Assembly: GCA_934699065.1 (NCBI GenBank)
Contig: CAKUWD010000058.1
Span: forward strand, 1 to 14,985
DNA length: 14,985 nucleotides
Source of the DNA: an uncultured Treponema sp.
GTDB taxonomy: Bacteria > Spirochaetota > Spirochaetia > Treponematales > Treponemataceae
Reading direction: 5' to 3'
The position numbers and the translations under genes were made by a program. The stretch's first letter is position 1, and every line of letters begins with the position of its first letter. Under the pieces are notes generated by a model. That model had not been told where the DNA came from. It did no database searches and saw only the letters and a program-made list of their open reading frames with translations. Positions 5,921 to 13,911 of this stretch are shown here, in pieces.

Positions 5921-6318
5921 AAGTAAATATTATCCAGATAATGATGATAATAAATAAATCTGTCATCATTCCCATCTTTTATGACTCTAACTGTTATAAC
6001 AGCAACAAAACTTACCTTATTAATGACAATCGGATAGTTATAATATTCATAAGAAGGTGCATTTAATTCGAGATTCTTTGTATTTTCGGATGAATGAGAA
6101 TATTCCGCATTTTCTAGAATTTGATCAAGAGATTTTATTGAAAGAATCTGTTCAACAGTTTTTGATTTAGAAAACCATTCATTCAGACCTTTTTTTGAGA
6201 CATCAATAATATGCCCAGAAGATTTATTTTTATAAGAGTTACCTCTAAAATTCTTCTCGGCATATTCAAGACATTCAATTTTGAGTTGCTTCAGCTTCTG
6301 ATATTCTTCAGCTAACAT
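5911..6318 (-). CDS. Small protein with LPD3-like (BECR nuclease fold) domain
   Basis: 135 residues. The segment from about residue 24 (KNFRGNSYKNKSSGHIIDVS) through the SLDQILENAEYS and VIKDGNDDRFIYYHHYLDNI stretches resembles the LPD3 domain, a barnase-EndoU-ColicinE5/D-RelE-like predicted nuclease fold usually found as one module in large polyvalent phage and conjugative-element proteins. Here it stands alone. I see no signal peptide or membrane segment. Its ATG is only 9 nt behind the topA stop, with no Shine-Dalgarno and no room for a promoter other than inside topA. It therefore probably depends on topA transcription, perhaps by translational coupling. It converges on the small RNA gene, and its stop codon lies in that terminator. 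It is AT-rich compared with topA. The domain call is from memory of the family pattern; toxicity or catalytic activity is not shown. Confidence 0.65.
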   Translation of the reverse strand: MLAEEYQKLKQLKIECLEYAEKNFRGNSYKNKSSGHIIDVSKKGLNEWFSKSKTVEQILSIKSLDQILENAEYSHSSENTKNLELNAPSYEYYNYPIVINKVSFVAVITVRVIKDGNDDRFIYYHHYLDNIYLKK

Positions 6319-6327
6319 CGATAAAGC

Positions 6328-8451
6328 TTACTCATCACCTTCAGCTGGCATCACAGCAGCTTCTTCTCCGCTAGTATGGAGGTAGTCACAGTCCGGGTTA
6401 ATACAGCTCTTGTAAGCCCCGTTCTTCTTATCGAACTTTTCAACCAGGAACCAGCCGCACTTAGGACAGTACTGATCAATCGGCTTAAAGTGGCTGATAA
6501 AGGTACAGGTTGGATAATTTGTACAACCGTAGAAAGCTTTTCCGCGGCCCTTTGTTTTGCGCTCAACGATTTCGCCGTCGCCGCAGACTGGACACTTTGC
6601 CAGTGGAATAGACTTTGTATTATGACACTCAGGGAAGCCTGAACATGCAAGGAAGAAACCAAAGCGGCCAAGCTTCTTTACCATTGGCTTTCCGCAAAGC
6701 TCACAAACCTTATCAGTCTGTTCATCAAGGAAACCCTTAATACTTTCCTGATGCTCCATTACATTATCTACAGTCTCTTTGAAAGGACCATAGAAATCAG
6801 AAATAATGTTATTCCAGACTAACTTATCTTCTTCTACCTGGTCGAGCTCGTTTTCAACCTTTGCAGTAAATTCTTCGTTAATAACGGCAGGGAAAGATTC
6901 AACAAGAATCTTATTAATCATTTTACCAAGCTGAGTTGGAACAAGCTGCTTGTTGCTTCTTGTTACATAGTAGCGGTCCAGCAAAACAGAAATAATTGTA
7001 GCATAAGTTGAAGGACGACCAATTCCCTTTTCCTCCAGCATGCGGACGATTGAAGCATCTGTATAGCGGGCAGGTCCCTGAGTAAAGTGCTGCTCCGGAT
7101 GGAAGTTATCTACAGTCAAAACCTCACCTTCTTTCATTGCCGGAAGCGAAGAAGATTTATCTTCTTTTGAAGAAAGAAGCTTGATTACCTGATAGAAACC
7201 TTTTTCAGAAATCTTACTTGCAGCAACACGGAAGAGAGCATCCCCCGCTTCAATTTCAACAGAGGTAGTTACCATCTTTGCATTGTTCATCTGAGAAGAA
7301 ACAAAGCGCTCCCAGATAATTGAGTAAAGACGGAACTGATCATGCGAAAGATATTCCTTTACACTCTCTGGTGTATAAGTTGTATATGTAGGACGAATAC
7401 CTTCATGGGCATCCTGAGCAGATTTTCCAACGGCATAGTGAATCGGCTCTTCCGGCAATTCTGCAGGATGATTTTTTGAAAGCCAGTCGCGTACATCAGC
7501 AAGAGCTGTTTCAGATATGCGGACAGAGTCGGTACGCATGTAAGTAATAAGACCCACATGATTTTCACCAATCTGAATACCTTCATAAAGCTGCTGTGCA
7601 ATCTGCATAGTTTTGCGAGAAGTAAAACCAAGACGGTTAGCCGCAGCCTGCTGCAATTTTGAAGTTGTGAACGGAGGCTTAGGGCGAACAGTTTTTTCAG
7701 TCTTCTTGATAGAAGAAACCTTGCTCTCAGAATTCTTAATTTTTTCGATGATATCTTTTACAGCGTCTTCAGACTTAAGCTCCGGAGCCTCGCCCTTATA
7801 TTTTACAAGCTGGGCAGTAAAATTTGATTTACCTTTAATAAAGTCTGCATCAAGAGACCAGTATTCTTCCGGCAAGAAGTCTTCAACTTCTTTTTCGCGC
7901 TCACAGATAAGGCGCAAGGCTACAGACTGAACACGACCGGCAGAAAGGCCATTCTTTACCTTAACCCACAAAAGCGGGCTCAAGTTATAACCTACAAGAC
8001 GGTCGAGAACACGGCGTGCCTTCTGGGCATTTACCTTAGCTTCAACAATTTCGCCAGGGTGCTTCACAGCCTCGGTAATGGCAGTCGGAGTAATTTCGTT
8101 GAATACGATTCGGCTGATTTTCGCATCAGTTTTATCGCGTAATGCACGGTTCAGGTGCCAGGCAATAGCCTCTCCTTCGCGGTCGTTATCGGATGCAAGA
8201 AGGACAGCTTCTGATTTCTTTGCTTCCTTCTGGAGTTCTTTAAGTAACTTCGCCTTTCCGCGAACCGTAATGTATTCTGGCTGGAATCCATTTTCAATAT
8301 CGATTGCCATGCGCGACTTAGGCAAGTCTATAAGGTGTCCAACCGAAGCACGAACCACATAACCTGGGCCCAGATACTTCTCAATTGTGTGTGCCTTTGT
8401 CGGAGACTCTACGATAACAAGAGTCTGCGGAGTTTTTGTCTTCTTAGCCAT
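6328..8451 (-). CDS. topA: DNA topoisomerase I (type IA)
   Basis: 707 residues. It relaxes negatively supercoiled DNA by single-strand breakage and passage. The TOPRIM domain spans about residues 10-125, with acidic residues E15 (VESPTKA) and D88/D90/E92 in SDNDREGEAIAW. The catalytic tyrosine is Y304 in LITYMRTDSVRIS, and GLSAGRVQSVALRL is the conserved core motif. The C-terminus carries three zinc-ribbon repeats: C583/C586/C603/C609, C620/C623/C643/C649 and C662/C665/C683/C688, as in many bacterial TopA proteins. An AAAGGA Shine-Dalgarno lies about 9 nt before the ATG. It starts 24 nt after dprA, and the dprA-topA pair is widespread. No terminator is visible behind it; the LPD3-like gene follows directly. 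Confidence 0.98.
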   Translation of the reverse strand: MAKKTKTPQTLVIVESPTKAHTIEKYLGPGYVVRASVGHLIDLPKSRMAIDIENGFQPEYITVRGKAKLLKELQKEAKKSEAVLLASDNDREGEAIAWHLNRALRDKTDAKISRIVFNEITPTAITEAVKHPGEIVEAKVNAQKARRVLDRLVGYNLSPLLWVKVKNGLSAGRVQSVALRLICEREKEVEDFLPEEYWSLDADFIKGKSNFTAQLVKYKGEAPELKSEDAVKDIIEKIKNSESKVSSIKKTEKTVRPKPPFTTSKLQQAAANRLGFTSRKTMQIAQQLYEGIQIGENHVGLITYMRTDSVRISETALADVRDWLSKNHPAELPEEPIHYAVGKSAQDAHEGIRPTYTTYTPESVKEYLSHDQFRLYSIIWERFVSSQMNNAKMVTTSVEIEAGDALFRVAASKISEKGFYQVIKLLSSKEDKSSSLPAMKEGEVLTVDNFHPEQHFTQGPARYTDASIVRMLEEKGIGRPSTYATIISVLLDRYYVTRSNKQLVPTQLGKMINKILVESFPAVINEEFTAKVENELDQVEEDKLVWNNIISDFYGPFKETVDNVMEHQESIKGFLDEQTDKVCELCGKPMVKKLGRFGFFLACSGFPECHNTKSIPLAKCPVCGDGEIVERKTKGRGKAFYGCTNYPTCTFISHFKPIDQYCPKCGWFLVEKFDKKNGAYKSCINPDCDYLHTSGEEAAVMPAEGDE

Positions 8452-8475
8452 TTCAAAATCCTTTCCAAAAAGTCT

Positions 8476-9531
8476 TTATATTTCTGTAAACAGTTCCCCT
8501 TGTACGGGACCTGTACTGCGCATCCCTGGCATTTCCGTCAGAGCCACGCAAAAATCTTTATAATCTTTAATCACCGGAGCTCCTGCTTTCAAAAAGCGTT
8601 CCGGACAATTTTCCAATTTATACTTAGACACCCTGCCCACTGCGAAATCTTTTTCCAACCCGTTCTTTACGGTCTGCGAAATGCTTTCTGCAGCATCTCC
8701 AAAAGCCACTTCATGAAAAAAGACATCCCGTCCTTCTTCCAGTGCAAAGTCTGCAGTTATTAAAGCCCCGCTTCCATTTGGTGCTTCAATCACAACAGTG
8801 GCCTCAGACATACCGGCAACTATGCGGTTTCGTGCAACAAAGTTACGCTTTTGAGTCGGCGTTCCCGGAGCATACTCGCTTACAAGGCAGCCACCGCTTT
8901 GCAAAATCTGTGCCGCCAGTCTCTTGTTTGTATAAGGCACAATATCATCTATTGCACAAGGCAAAACTGCAATTGTCCGTCCCAGCCCATCTAGCCCCGG
9001 ATTGTCAAAATATGCATCCAGCGCTCCCTGATGTGCACAGGCATCAGCACCATAAGCAAGCCCGCTTACAACATTACAGCCATCCACAGCCGCATCATAA
9101 GCAAAAGACTTTGCAGCCTCCCGACCGGCAGTACTAAGGCGCCTGGTTCCTACAACAGAAACATTCGGCCCGCCTAGCAGATTTTCGTTTCCCCGCACAA
9201 ACAAAAGAAAAGGCGGATCTGCAATCTGTCTCAACGCCTCAGGATAGAGCGGATCATCATATAAAAGAATCTTTATTCCAAGTCTTTTACATTGATAAAC
9301 TTCAGCCTTTGCCATTCGAAGATTATCTGCACTATTCCAGTAAGGTTTACTGACCTTCTGACATTGCAATAATTTATAAATGTCTTCTATAGACTGTAAT
9401 GCAAGGGATTGCGGGCTGTCAAGATTTTTTAGCAATTTTTTTTTCTGATTGAAGTCCAAAAATGGAATTCTTGCTACAGAAAGGGGTAAAAGCAGAGTTT
9501 CATCAGTTTCTTCAGTTACTATATGCTGCAT
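8476..9531 (-). CDS. dprA: DNA-processing protein DprA (Smf)
   Basis: 351 residues. DprA binds single-stranded DNA and loads RecA in natural transformation, and it is kept in many species not known to be competent. The Rossmann-like core spans about residues 124-275: SVVGTRRLS (the usual VGSR is VGTR here), VVSGLAYGADACAHQGAL, LVSEYAPG, FVARNRIVAGMSEATVVIEA and SGALITADFALEEGRDVF. The N-terminal 100 residues match a SAM/HhH-like region. The stretch after residue 275 is short and shows no clear winged-helix (DML1) domain. The ATG lies 20 nt inside the end of the upstream TPR gene, so translation is probably coupled. topA follows after 24 nt. Confidence 0.96.
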   Translation of the reverse strand: MQHIVTEETDETLLLPLSVARIPFLDFNQKKKLLKNLDSPQSLALQSIEDIYKLLQCQKVSKPYWNSADNLRMAKAEVYQCKRLGIKILLYDDPLYPEALRQIADPPFLLFVRGNENLLGGPNVSVVGTRRLSTAGREAAKSFAYDAAVDGCNVVSGLAYGADACAHQGALDAYFDNPGLDGLGRTIAVLPCAIDDIVPYTNKRLAAQILQSGGCLVSEYAPGTPTQKRNFVARNRIVAGMSEATVVIEAPNGSGALITADFALEEGRDVFFHEVAFGDAAESISQTVKNGLEKDFAVGRVSKYKLENCPERFLKAGAPVIKDYKDFCVALTEMPGMRSTGPVQGELFTEI

Positions 9532-10231
9532 CTAAAACTGTTTTCTTGTTCTCCTCTGCGGTTGCTTTTTTCTCGGCGGATTTTGTGGTGTTTATTATTT
9601 TATCATACATTTGAGCAGATTTGTCAAATTCATAATTTGAATAATAGGCTCTTGCCAGAACAAACATGGCATCAATGTTTTTAGTATCTATTGTGAGAGC
9701 TTTTTCAAGGTGTGGAATTGCCTTTGTCGGCTCATCAAGTTCAAATACATAAAGAACTCCAAGTCCGTAGAGAGCACGAACATAGCGGTCTTCAATTTCA
9801 ATTGCACGAAGATAGGCTTCTTCTGCAAGTTTAAGATAATTATATTTTACTTCAGTACTTCCGCTGCCACCAAAATCCATTGCAGCATGAGACATATAGC
9901 CTGCACATACACCTACATAATAATAAAGATTCTGATTATTCGGATAATATTGCAAAGCTTCCTGAAAACATTTCAAAGCTTCACCGTACATTTTCTGATC
10001 AAGATAACGGGTTCCAAGAATTTTATACCAGATTCCAATCTGACTCTGAGCCAGCTGAATATCTGCAACTCTTTTCTGGTATTTTTCAATTGCTTCTCTC
10101 AATTCTTCTACCGTTGTAGGACTTTCTACACCTTCTTCCAGATGCTGCTGACGTATTATCTGTTTATTTGATACTTTACATGAGGTCAATGAGACTACTG
10201 TTAATACAATAAAAGGAATAATTTTCTTCAT
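9512..10231 (-). CDS. TPR-repeat lipoprotein
   Basis: 239 residues. A short basic start (MKK), a hydrophobic stretch and the lipobox LTSC (cysteine 18) mark a lipoprotein signal peptide, so the mature protein is probably membrane-anchored on the periplasmic side or further out. The body has about three to four tetratricopeptide-like repeats. Recognisable ones are ILGTRYLDQKMYGEALKCF, then AEEAYLRAIEIE, ALYGLGVLYVFELDEPTKAI, and AMFVLARAYYSNYEFDKSA, typical protein-binding helical hairpins. A Shine-Dalgarno AAGGGG lies about 9 nt before the ATG. It sits between the Xer recombinase and dprA, a position I recall for a similar TPR protein in treponemes. The partner is unknown; a cell-envelope scaffold near the division machinery is possible from context only. 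Confidence 0.88.
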   Translation of the reverse strand: MKKIIPFIVLTVVSLTSCKVSNKQIIRQQHLEEGVESPTTVEELREAIEKYQKRVADIQLAQSQIGIWYKILGTRYLDQKMYGEALKCFQEALQYYPNNQNLYYYVGVCAGYMSHAAMDFGGSGSTEVKYNYLKLAEEAYLRAIEIEDRYVRALYGLGVLYVFELDEPTKAIPHLEKALTIDTKNIDAMFVLARAYYSNYEFDKSAQMYDKIINTTKSAEKKATAEENKKTVLDAAYSN

Positions 10232-10261
10232 TTTTCTGTTCCCCTTTTATAAAGTGCTAAA

Positions 10262-10282
10262 AGCTATTAGCTATTAGCTATC
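10262..10282. repeat. Short tandem heptamer repeat
   Basis: Three consecutive copies of AGCTATT (the last ending in C) lie between the Xer gene and the TPR gene and include the first bases of the Xer stop codon. Copy number could vary by slippage. No function is apparent. Confidence 0.6.
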
Positions 10283-11159
10283 ACCTGAAATATCTCTCAT
10301 GTGCCTCTTCCAGCTGTTTATCGGTCACATGTGTGTAAATCGTAGTTGTACTCAAATCGCTGTGTCCAAGCAGTTCCTGTACCGAACGTAAATCCGCCCC
10401 GCCCTGCAGTAAATGAGTTGCAAAGGAATGTCTTAAAGTATGAACCTTTGCCTCAACTCCACTCAAGGCTTCCAGCTCCTTAAAACGCTTCCAAACTCCC
10501 TTACGAGAAATCGCTTCCCCCCGGTAATTTACGAAGACCTCAGCAACAAAGCGTCCTTTTACTAGTTCCGGTCTAACTTCCTGCAGGTATATAAGGAGCT
10601 TTTCATAAGCTCTGTCTCCAAAGGGAACCAGTCTTTCTTTATCTCCTTTTCCATGCACAAGAATCAGTCTTTCTTCAAGATGCAGATTAGCAAGTTTCAA
10701 AGTGCAAACCTCGCTAATGCGAAGTCCACAGGAATAAACCAATTCAAAAAGAGCATCATCTCTTTTTCCGCTTAGGCTTGTTTTATCAATACTATCCAAA
10801 AGAGAATCTATCTGCTCTATAGAAAGCACCTTAGGAAGATTACGTGCCGCTTTAGGTTTATCAAGCTCCATTGCAGGGTTTTCACTCCACATTCCCTTTC
10901 GCTCAAGATAATCTCCTAAAGCTCTCAGACCAGAAATATCTTTTGCAATTGTAAGTTCCGAACAGCCGCCTTCCTTTCTTTTTATAATATAATACAATAA
11001 ATTCTGAACGGAAACATCTTTTAATTTTATATGCTCAGTAACAAGCCAGTTCAGAAATTCCTCTGCAGAGATTTTATAGGTTATTGCAGTCTGTTCTGAA
11101 TCACGTTTTACAAGAAGTAAATCCGTGTAAAACTGATTCAATAAAATCTCTATAGTCAT
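10281..11159 (-). CDS. Tyrosine recombinase XerC/XerD-type
   Basis: 292 residues, the usual Xer length. The N-terminal SAM-like core-binding domain covers about residues 3-95 and the C-terminal catalytic domain about 105-285. All catalytic residues are visible: R147 (GLRISE), K171 (HGKGDKERLVP), H240-x-x-R243 (HTLRHSFATHLL), H266 (LLGHSDLSTT) and nucleophile Y275 (IYTHV). Such enzymes resolve chromosome dimers at dif during division. The ADLRSVQELLGHSDLSTT stretch is conserved in both XerC and XerD, so I do not choose between them. No integration features surround it, and its place 7 nt after ftsZ in the division block argues for a housekeeping role. No good Shine-Dalgarno is seen, so coupling to ftsZ translation is likely. 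Confidence 0.93.
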   Translation of the reverse strand: MTIEILLNQFYTDLLLVKRDSEQTAITYKISAEEFLNWLVTEHIKLKDVSVQNLLYYIIKRKEGGCSELTIAKDISGLRALGDYLERKGMWSENPAMELDKPKAARNLPKVLSIEQIDSLLDSIDKTSLSGKRDDALFELVYSCGLRISEVCTLKLANLHLEERLILVHGKGDKERLVPFGDRAYEKLLIYLQEVRPELVKGRFVAEVFVNYRGEAISRKGVWKRFKELEALSGVEAKVHTLRHSFATHLLQGGADLRSVQELLGHSDLSTTTIYTHVTDKQLEEAHERYFR

Positions 11160-11166
11160 TTATTGC

Positions 11167-12519
11167 TTAATCATCCAGGCGAATTGTTCTGCTATATTCG
11201 CTCTTATTCCATATTGCAGGTTTCATTAAATCATTCTGATCAGGAACAAAACCAGCTGGCGGTACAAAACTTCCTGCTGCTGAAGAAGCCTTATCCTCAT
11301 CAAACATTCCGGCCACAAGAGAACCTTTTTTTTCTGATGACTCTGCTTCTTTAGAAACTGTATGAGATGCAACAAATTCTCCACCAAGCGAAGCTCCGTT
11401 TGAACCTGCTCTTGGATGTAAAAGCATATCAAGTTCAGAACGGCCTACAACATCATTCGGCAAAACCTTTGGCTCAGGAGGAGTTTCAGGCTCTTCTTCT
11501 TTTTGTTCTACAGCAATCTTTCCGGAATCCTCAAAGCCGGTTGCAATTACAGTTACGCTGATTTTTCCTTCAAGCTCAGGCTGAGTAACCTGTCCCCAGA
11601 ACATGTTGTAATCTTTATCTGCAGAAGCAGAAACAATCTTACAGATTTCTCCAACTTCGCTCAAAGTTATTTCTTCTGAAGCACAGATATTTACAAGAAG
11701 ATTTTTTGCACCGTCAATTCTTGAGTTTTCAAGCATTGGATTATGAATAGCATTGTAAGCAGCATCAGTTGCGCGGTTTTCACCTTCACCAATACCAATT
11801 CCAAAGATTGCATTACCCTGACCAGCCATTGCATTTCGAACATCGGCAAAGTCAGTATTTACATCACCAGGATTTGTAATGATATTTGAAATACCTTCAA
11901 CACCCTGACAGAGAACTTCGTCTGCCTTTCTGAAGGATTCTTTTACAGTAAGGTTTTTATCTATATTTTTGAAAAGCTGTTCGTTAGGAATAACAATGAG
12001 GGAGTCAACCTGTTCATGGAGTTTTATAAGACCTTCTTTTGCCTGTCTCATTCGTACATTACCTTCAAATTCAAAAGGAGTTGTAACAACGGCAACTGTG
12101 AGACAGCCAAGTTCCTTGGCAATTCGCGCAACAACAGGAGCAGAACCTGTACCTGTTCCACCGCCCATACCGGCAGTAATAAATACCATGTCGGCACCAC
12201 GGAGTTCATTTGTAATAAGTTCTTTATCTTCTTCTGCAGCCTGCTCACCAACTTCAGGTTTACCACCAGCACCCAGTCCTTTAGTAACCTTCTGTCCAAT
12301 TGCAAGCTTTGTCGGTGCCTTTGAACGGCCGAGAGCCTGTAAGTCGGTATTTAAAACGATAAAGTCAACATTACTGAGTTCGCGAAAAATCATTCTGTTT
12401 ACAGCGTTAGATCCGCCGCCGCCACAGCCAACTACCTTAATTACAGTAGGGCTGCCACCAGAAACTTCCGAATCGTAATCAGTTTCATCGTCCACAATTG
12501 AAATGCCAAGATTTCCCAT
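11167..12519 (-). CDS. ftsZ: Cell division protein FtsZ
   Basis: 450 residues from the preferred start. FtsZ is the tubulin-like GTPase that forms the division ring. The GTP-binding features are VVGCGGGGSNAVN (glycine run near residues 30-38), the tubulin signature GGGTGTGS (119-126), TTPFEFEGN and the T7-loop NTDFADV. The C-terminal third is a low-complexity linker of about 130 residues. The usual terminal peptide (DIPxFLR-like) is replaced by LMKPAIWNKSEYSRTIRLDD, of which PAIWNK may be the equivalent. Start: the ATG at 12517-12519 follows GGGAGG by 4-5 nt. A GTG at 12529-12531 (four residues longer) has its own GGAG, so it cannot be excluded. It follows ftsA and precedes the Xer gene. Confidence 0.97.
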   Translation of the reverse strand: MGNLGISIVDDETDYDSEVSGGSPTVIKVVGCGGGGSNAVNRMIFRELSNVDFIVLNTDLQALGRSKAPTKLAIGQKVTKGLGAGGKPEVGEQAAEEDKELITNELRGADMVFITAGMGGGTGTGSAPVVARIAKELGCLTVAVVTTPFEFEGNVRMRQAKEGLIKLHEQVDSLIVIPNEQLFKNIDKNLTVKESFRKADEVLCQGVEGISNIITNPGDVNTDFADVRNAMAGQGNAIFGIGIGEGENRATDAAYNAIHNPMLENSRIDGAKNLLVNICASEEITLSEVGEICKIVSASADKDYNMFWGQVTQPELEGKISVTVIATGFEDSGKIAVEQKEEEPETPPEPKVLPNDVVGRSELDMLLHPRAGSNGASLGGEFVASHTVSKEAESSEKKGSLVAGMFDEDKASSAAGSFVPPAGFVPDQNDLMKPAIWNKSEYSRTIRLDD

Positions 12520-12560
12520 ATTTCCTCCCACTCAAACTCCGCGGTAGCGGTAGTCCAAAA

Positions 12561-12638
12561 CGCTTCCCCAAGCGCACACTTTTTAAGTTATTTCACTTAT
12601 AAGTATTTAATTATACACCATCAAAACAATGATTTAAA
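12561..12638 (-). promoter_or_regulatory. Putative ftsZ promoter and leader hairpin
   Basis: On the minus strand, TTTAAA (12633-12638) and a perfect TATAAT (12610-12615) are 17 nt apart, at the end of ftsA. This would give ftsZ its own transcript with a leader of about 80 nt. The leader contains a perfect 5-bp hairpin CGCTT-GGGG-AAGCG (12561-12574) followed by TTTT, which could pause or attenuate transcription. A GCGGTA direct repeat (12541-12552) lies next to it. The -35 is only a partial match. Confidence 0.45.
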
Positions 12639-13892
12639 TATCTTTTTCAAAAGGCTCTCACCCTTCTGTTTTTCTTTTCTTACAGGATGATTTTTTGACC
12701 TTCGGCTTCTGTCTTTTCCACTTGCAAGAGATTTATTTGCAAGAACAAGTCCGATTACAGTTGCAAAATCAGGACGTCTGTAATCTTCTTCTATTCCGCC
12801 AAGACTTTCCGGAACTCCAAGTCGAACAGAAGTAGTATGGAAAACCTTCTGTGCAAGATCAATTACACCGTCCATCATTGCACCACCACCAGTAAGAATA
12901 ATATTTCCGGAAAGTTCCTTTATAGAATCTCCCGTATTCTTTCTGAGGGCAGCCTTAACCAGCGTAAAAATCTGTTCCACACGTGCCTGAATAATCTGTG
13001 CCAGCTGCGAACGCTTCATTACTTCTGGAGCACGTCCACCAACTCCAGGAAGAATCACATCAAGATCAGAATCAGGAGTAATTCCTTCTACCCAGCAGCA
13101 TCCATTTTTAATCTTTATTTCTTCAGCAGCAGCAGTTGAAATACCGCCTACAACTGAAATATCATTAGTAACAAGATTTCCACCTACAGGAACTGAGAAA
13201 GTTCCGATTGGAGCCCCTTTCAAAAGCAGCAGAACGTCTGTAGTTCCAGCTCCCATATCAATCAAAATTGAACCAAGTTCCATTTCATCCTGATGGCAAA
13301 CTGACTGAGTCTGAGCCAGAGTTTTTAGCATTACTCCATCAAGAATATAATCTGAACGGGAAATACAAGAACGAATATTCTGAATGATTGTTTTTGCCGC
13401 AGTTACAATATGAACTTCTGCTTCAAGGCGGGTACCCATCCGATGAATAGGATCTGTAATGCCGCCAATTCCATCAACAATATAATTCTGTGGAATAACA
13501 TGAAGCTTTTCACGGTCATCAGGAACTTTGATTGCTGTAGCGCATTCAATTACGCGCTCAACATCTGCACGGGAAATCTCTTTTGTAGATTTATTTGCAC
13601 TTGAAACAGGAACTGTTCCGCGGGAATTCTGACTTTCAATCTGAGAACCACCGATTGCCGTAATTACAGATTCTACGGTAGTTCCGGCATTCTGCTCAGC
13701 AGCATCTATTGTCTCTTTAATGGCATTTTTTGCATCTTCAATATTTACTATCACACCATTACGCAGTCCGGCTGATTTTCTTGATGCGGTTCCAGCTATA
13801 CGGATATTTCCTGTATCAGGATCTAACTCTCCGATAGCCACGCGAATCATACTTGTACCAATATCAAGTCCGACTACTTTTCCATCTGCCAT
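12621..13892 (-). CDS. ftsA: Cell division protein FtsA
   Basis: 423 residues. FtsA is the actin-like ATPase that ties FtsZ to the inner membrane. The phosphate-1 motif is VVGLDIGTSMIRVAIGE (residues 6-22). The 1C subdomain includes LEAEVHIVTAAK, phosphate-2 is SILIDMGAGTTDVLLL, and the adenosine motif is IILTGGGAMMDG. The last residues, LLKKIFKSLF, form the expected amphipathic membrane-targeting helix after a basic, disordered linker. It follows ftsQ by 19 nt, with GAGG about 12 nt before the ATG (rather far). The ftsQ-ftsA-ftsZ order is classic. Confidence 0.97.
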   Translation of the reverse strand: MADGKVVGLDIGTSMIRVAIGELDPDTGNIRIAGTASRKSAGLRNGVIVNIEDAKNAIKETIDAAEQNAGTTVESVITAIGGSQIESQNSRGTVPVSSANKSTKEISRADVERVIECATAIKVPDDREKLHVIPQNYIVDGIGGITDPIHRMGTRLEAEVHIVTAAKTIIQNIRSCISRSDYILDGVMLKTLAQTQSVCHQDEMELGSILIDMGAGTTDVLLLLKGAPIGTFSVPVGGNLVTNDISVVGGISTAAAEEIKIKNGCCWVEGITPDSDLDVILPGVGGRAPEVMKRSQLAQIIQARVEQIFTLVKAALRKNTGDSIKELSGNIILTGGGAMMDGVIDLAQKVFHTTSVRLGVPESLGGIEEDYRRPDFATVIGLVLANKSLASGKDRSRRSKNHPVRKEKQKGESLLKKIFKSLF

Positions 13893-13911
13893 TTTCTAAA
13901 AAACCTCTGAA

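Noticed and set aside
5481..6318. Classical two-gene toxin-antitoxin operon made of the XRE and LPD3-like genes
   Set aside because: The two genes are convergent and separated by the small RNA unit, so they are not co-transcribed as a normal type II pair.
10281..11159. Tyrosine recombinase as a phage or island integrase
   Set aside because: It sits 7 nt behind ftsZ in a conserved division block, is of Xer length and has no attachment-site or tRNA context.
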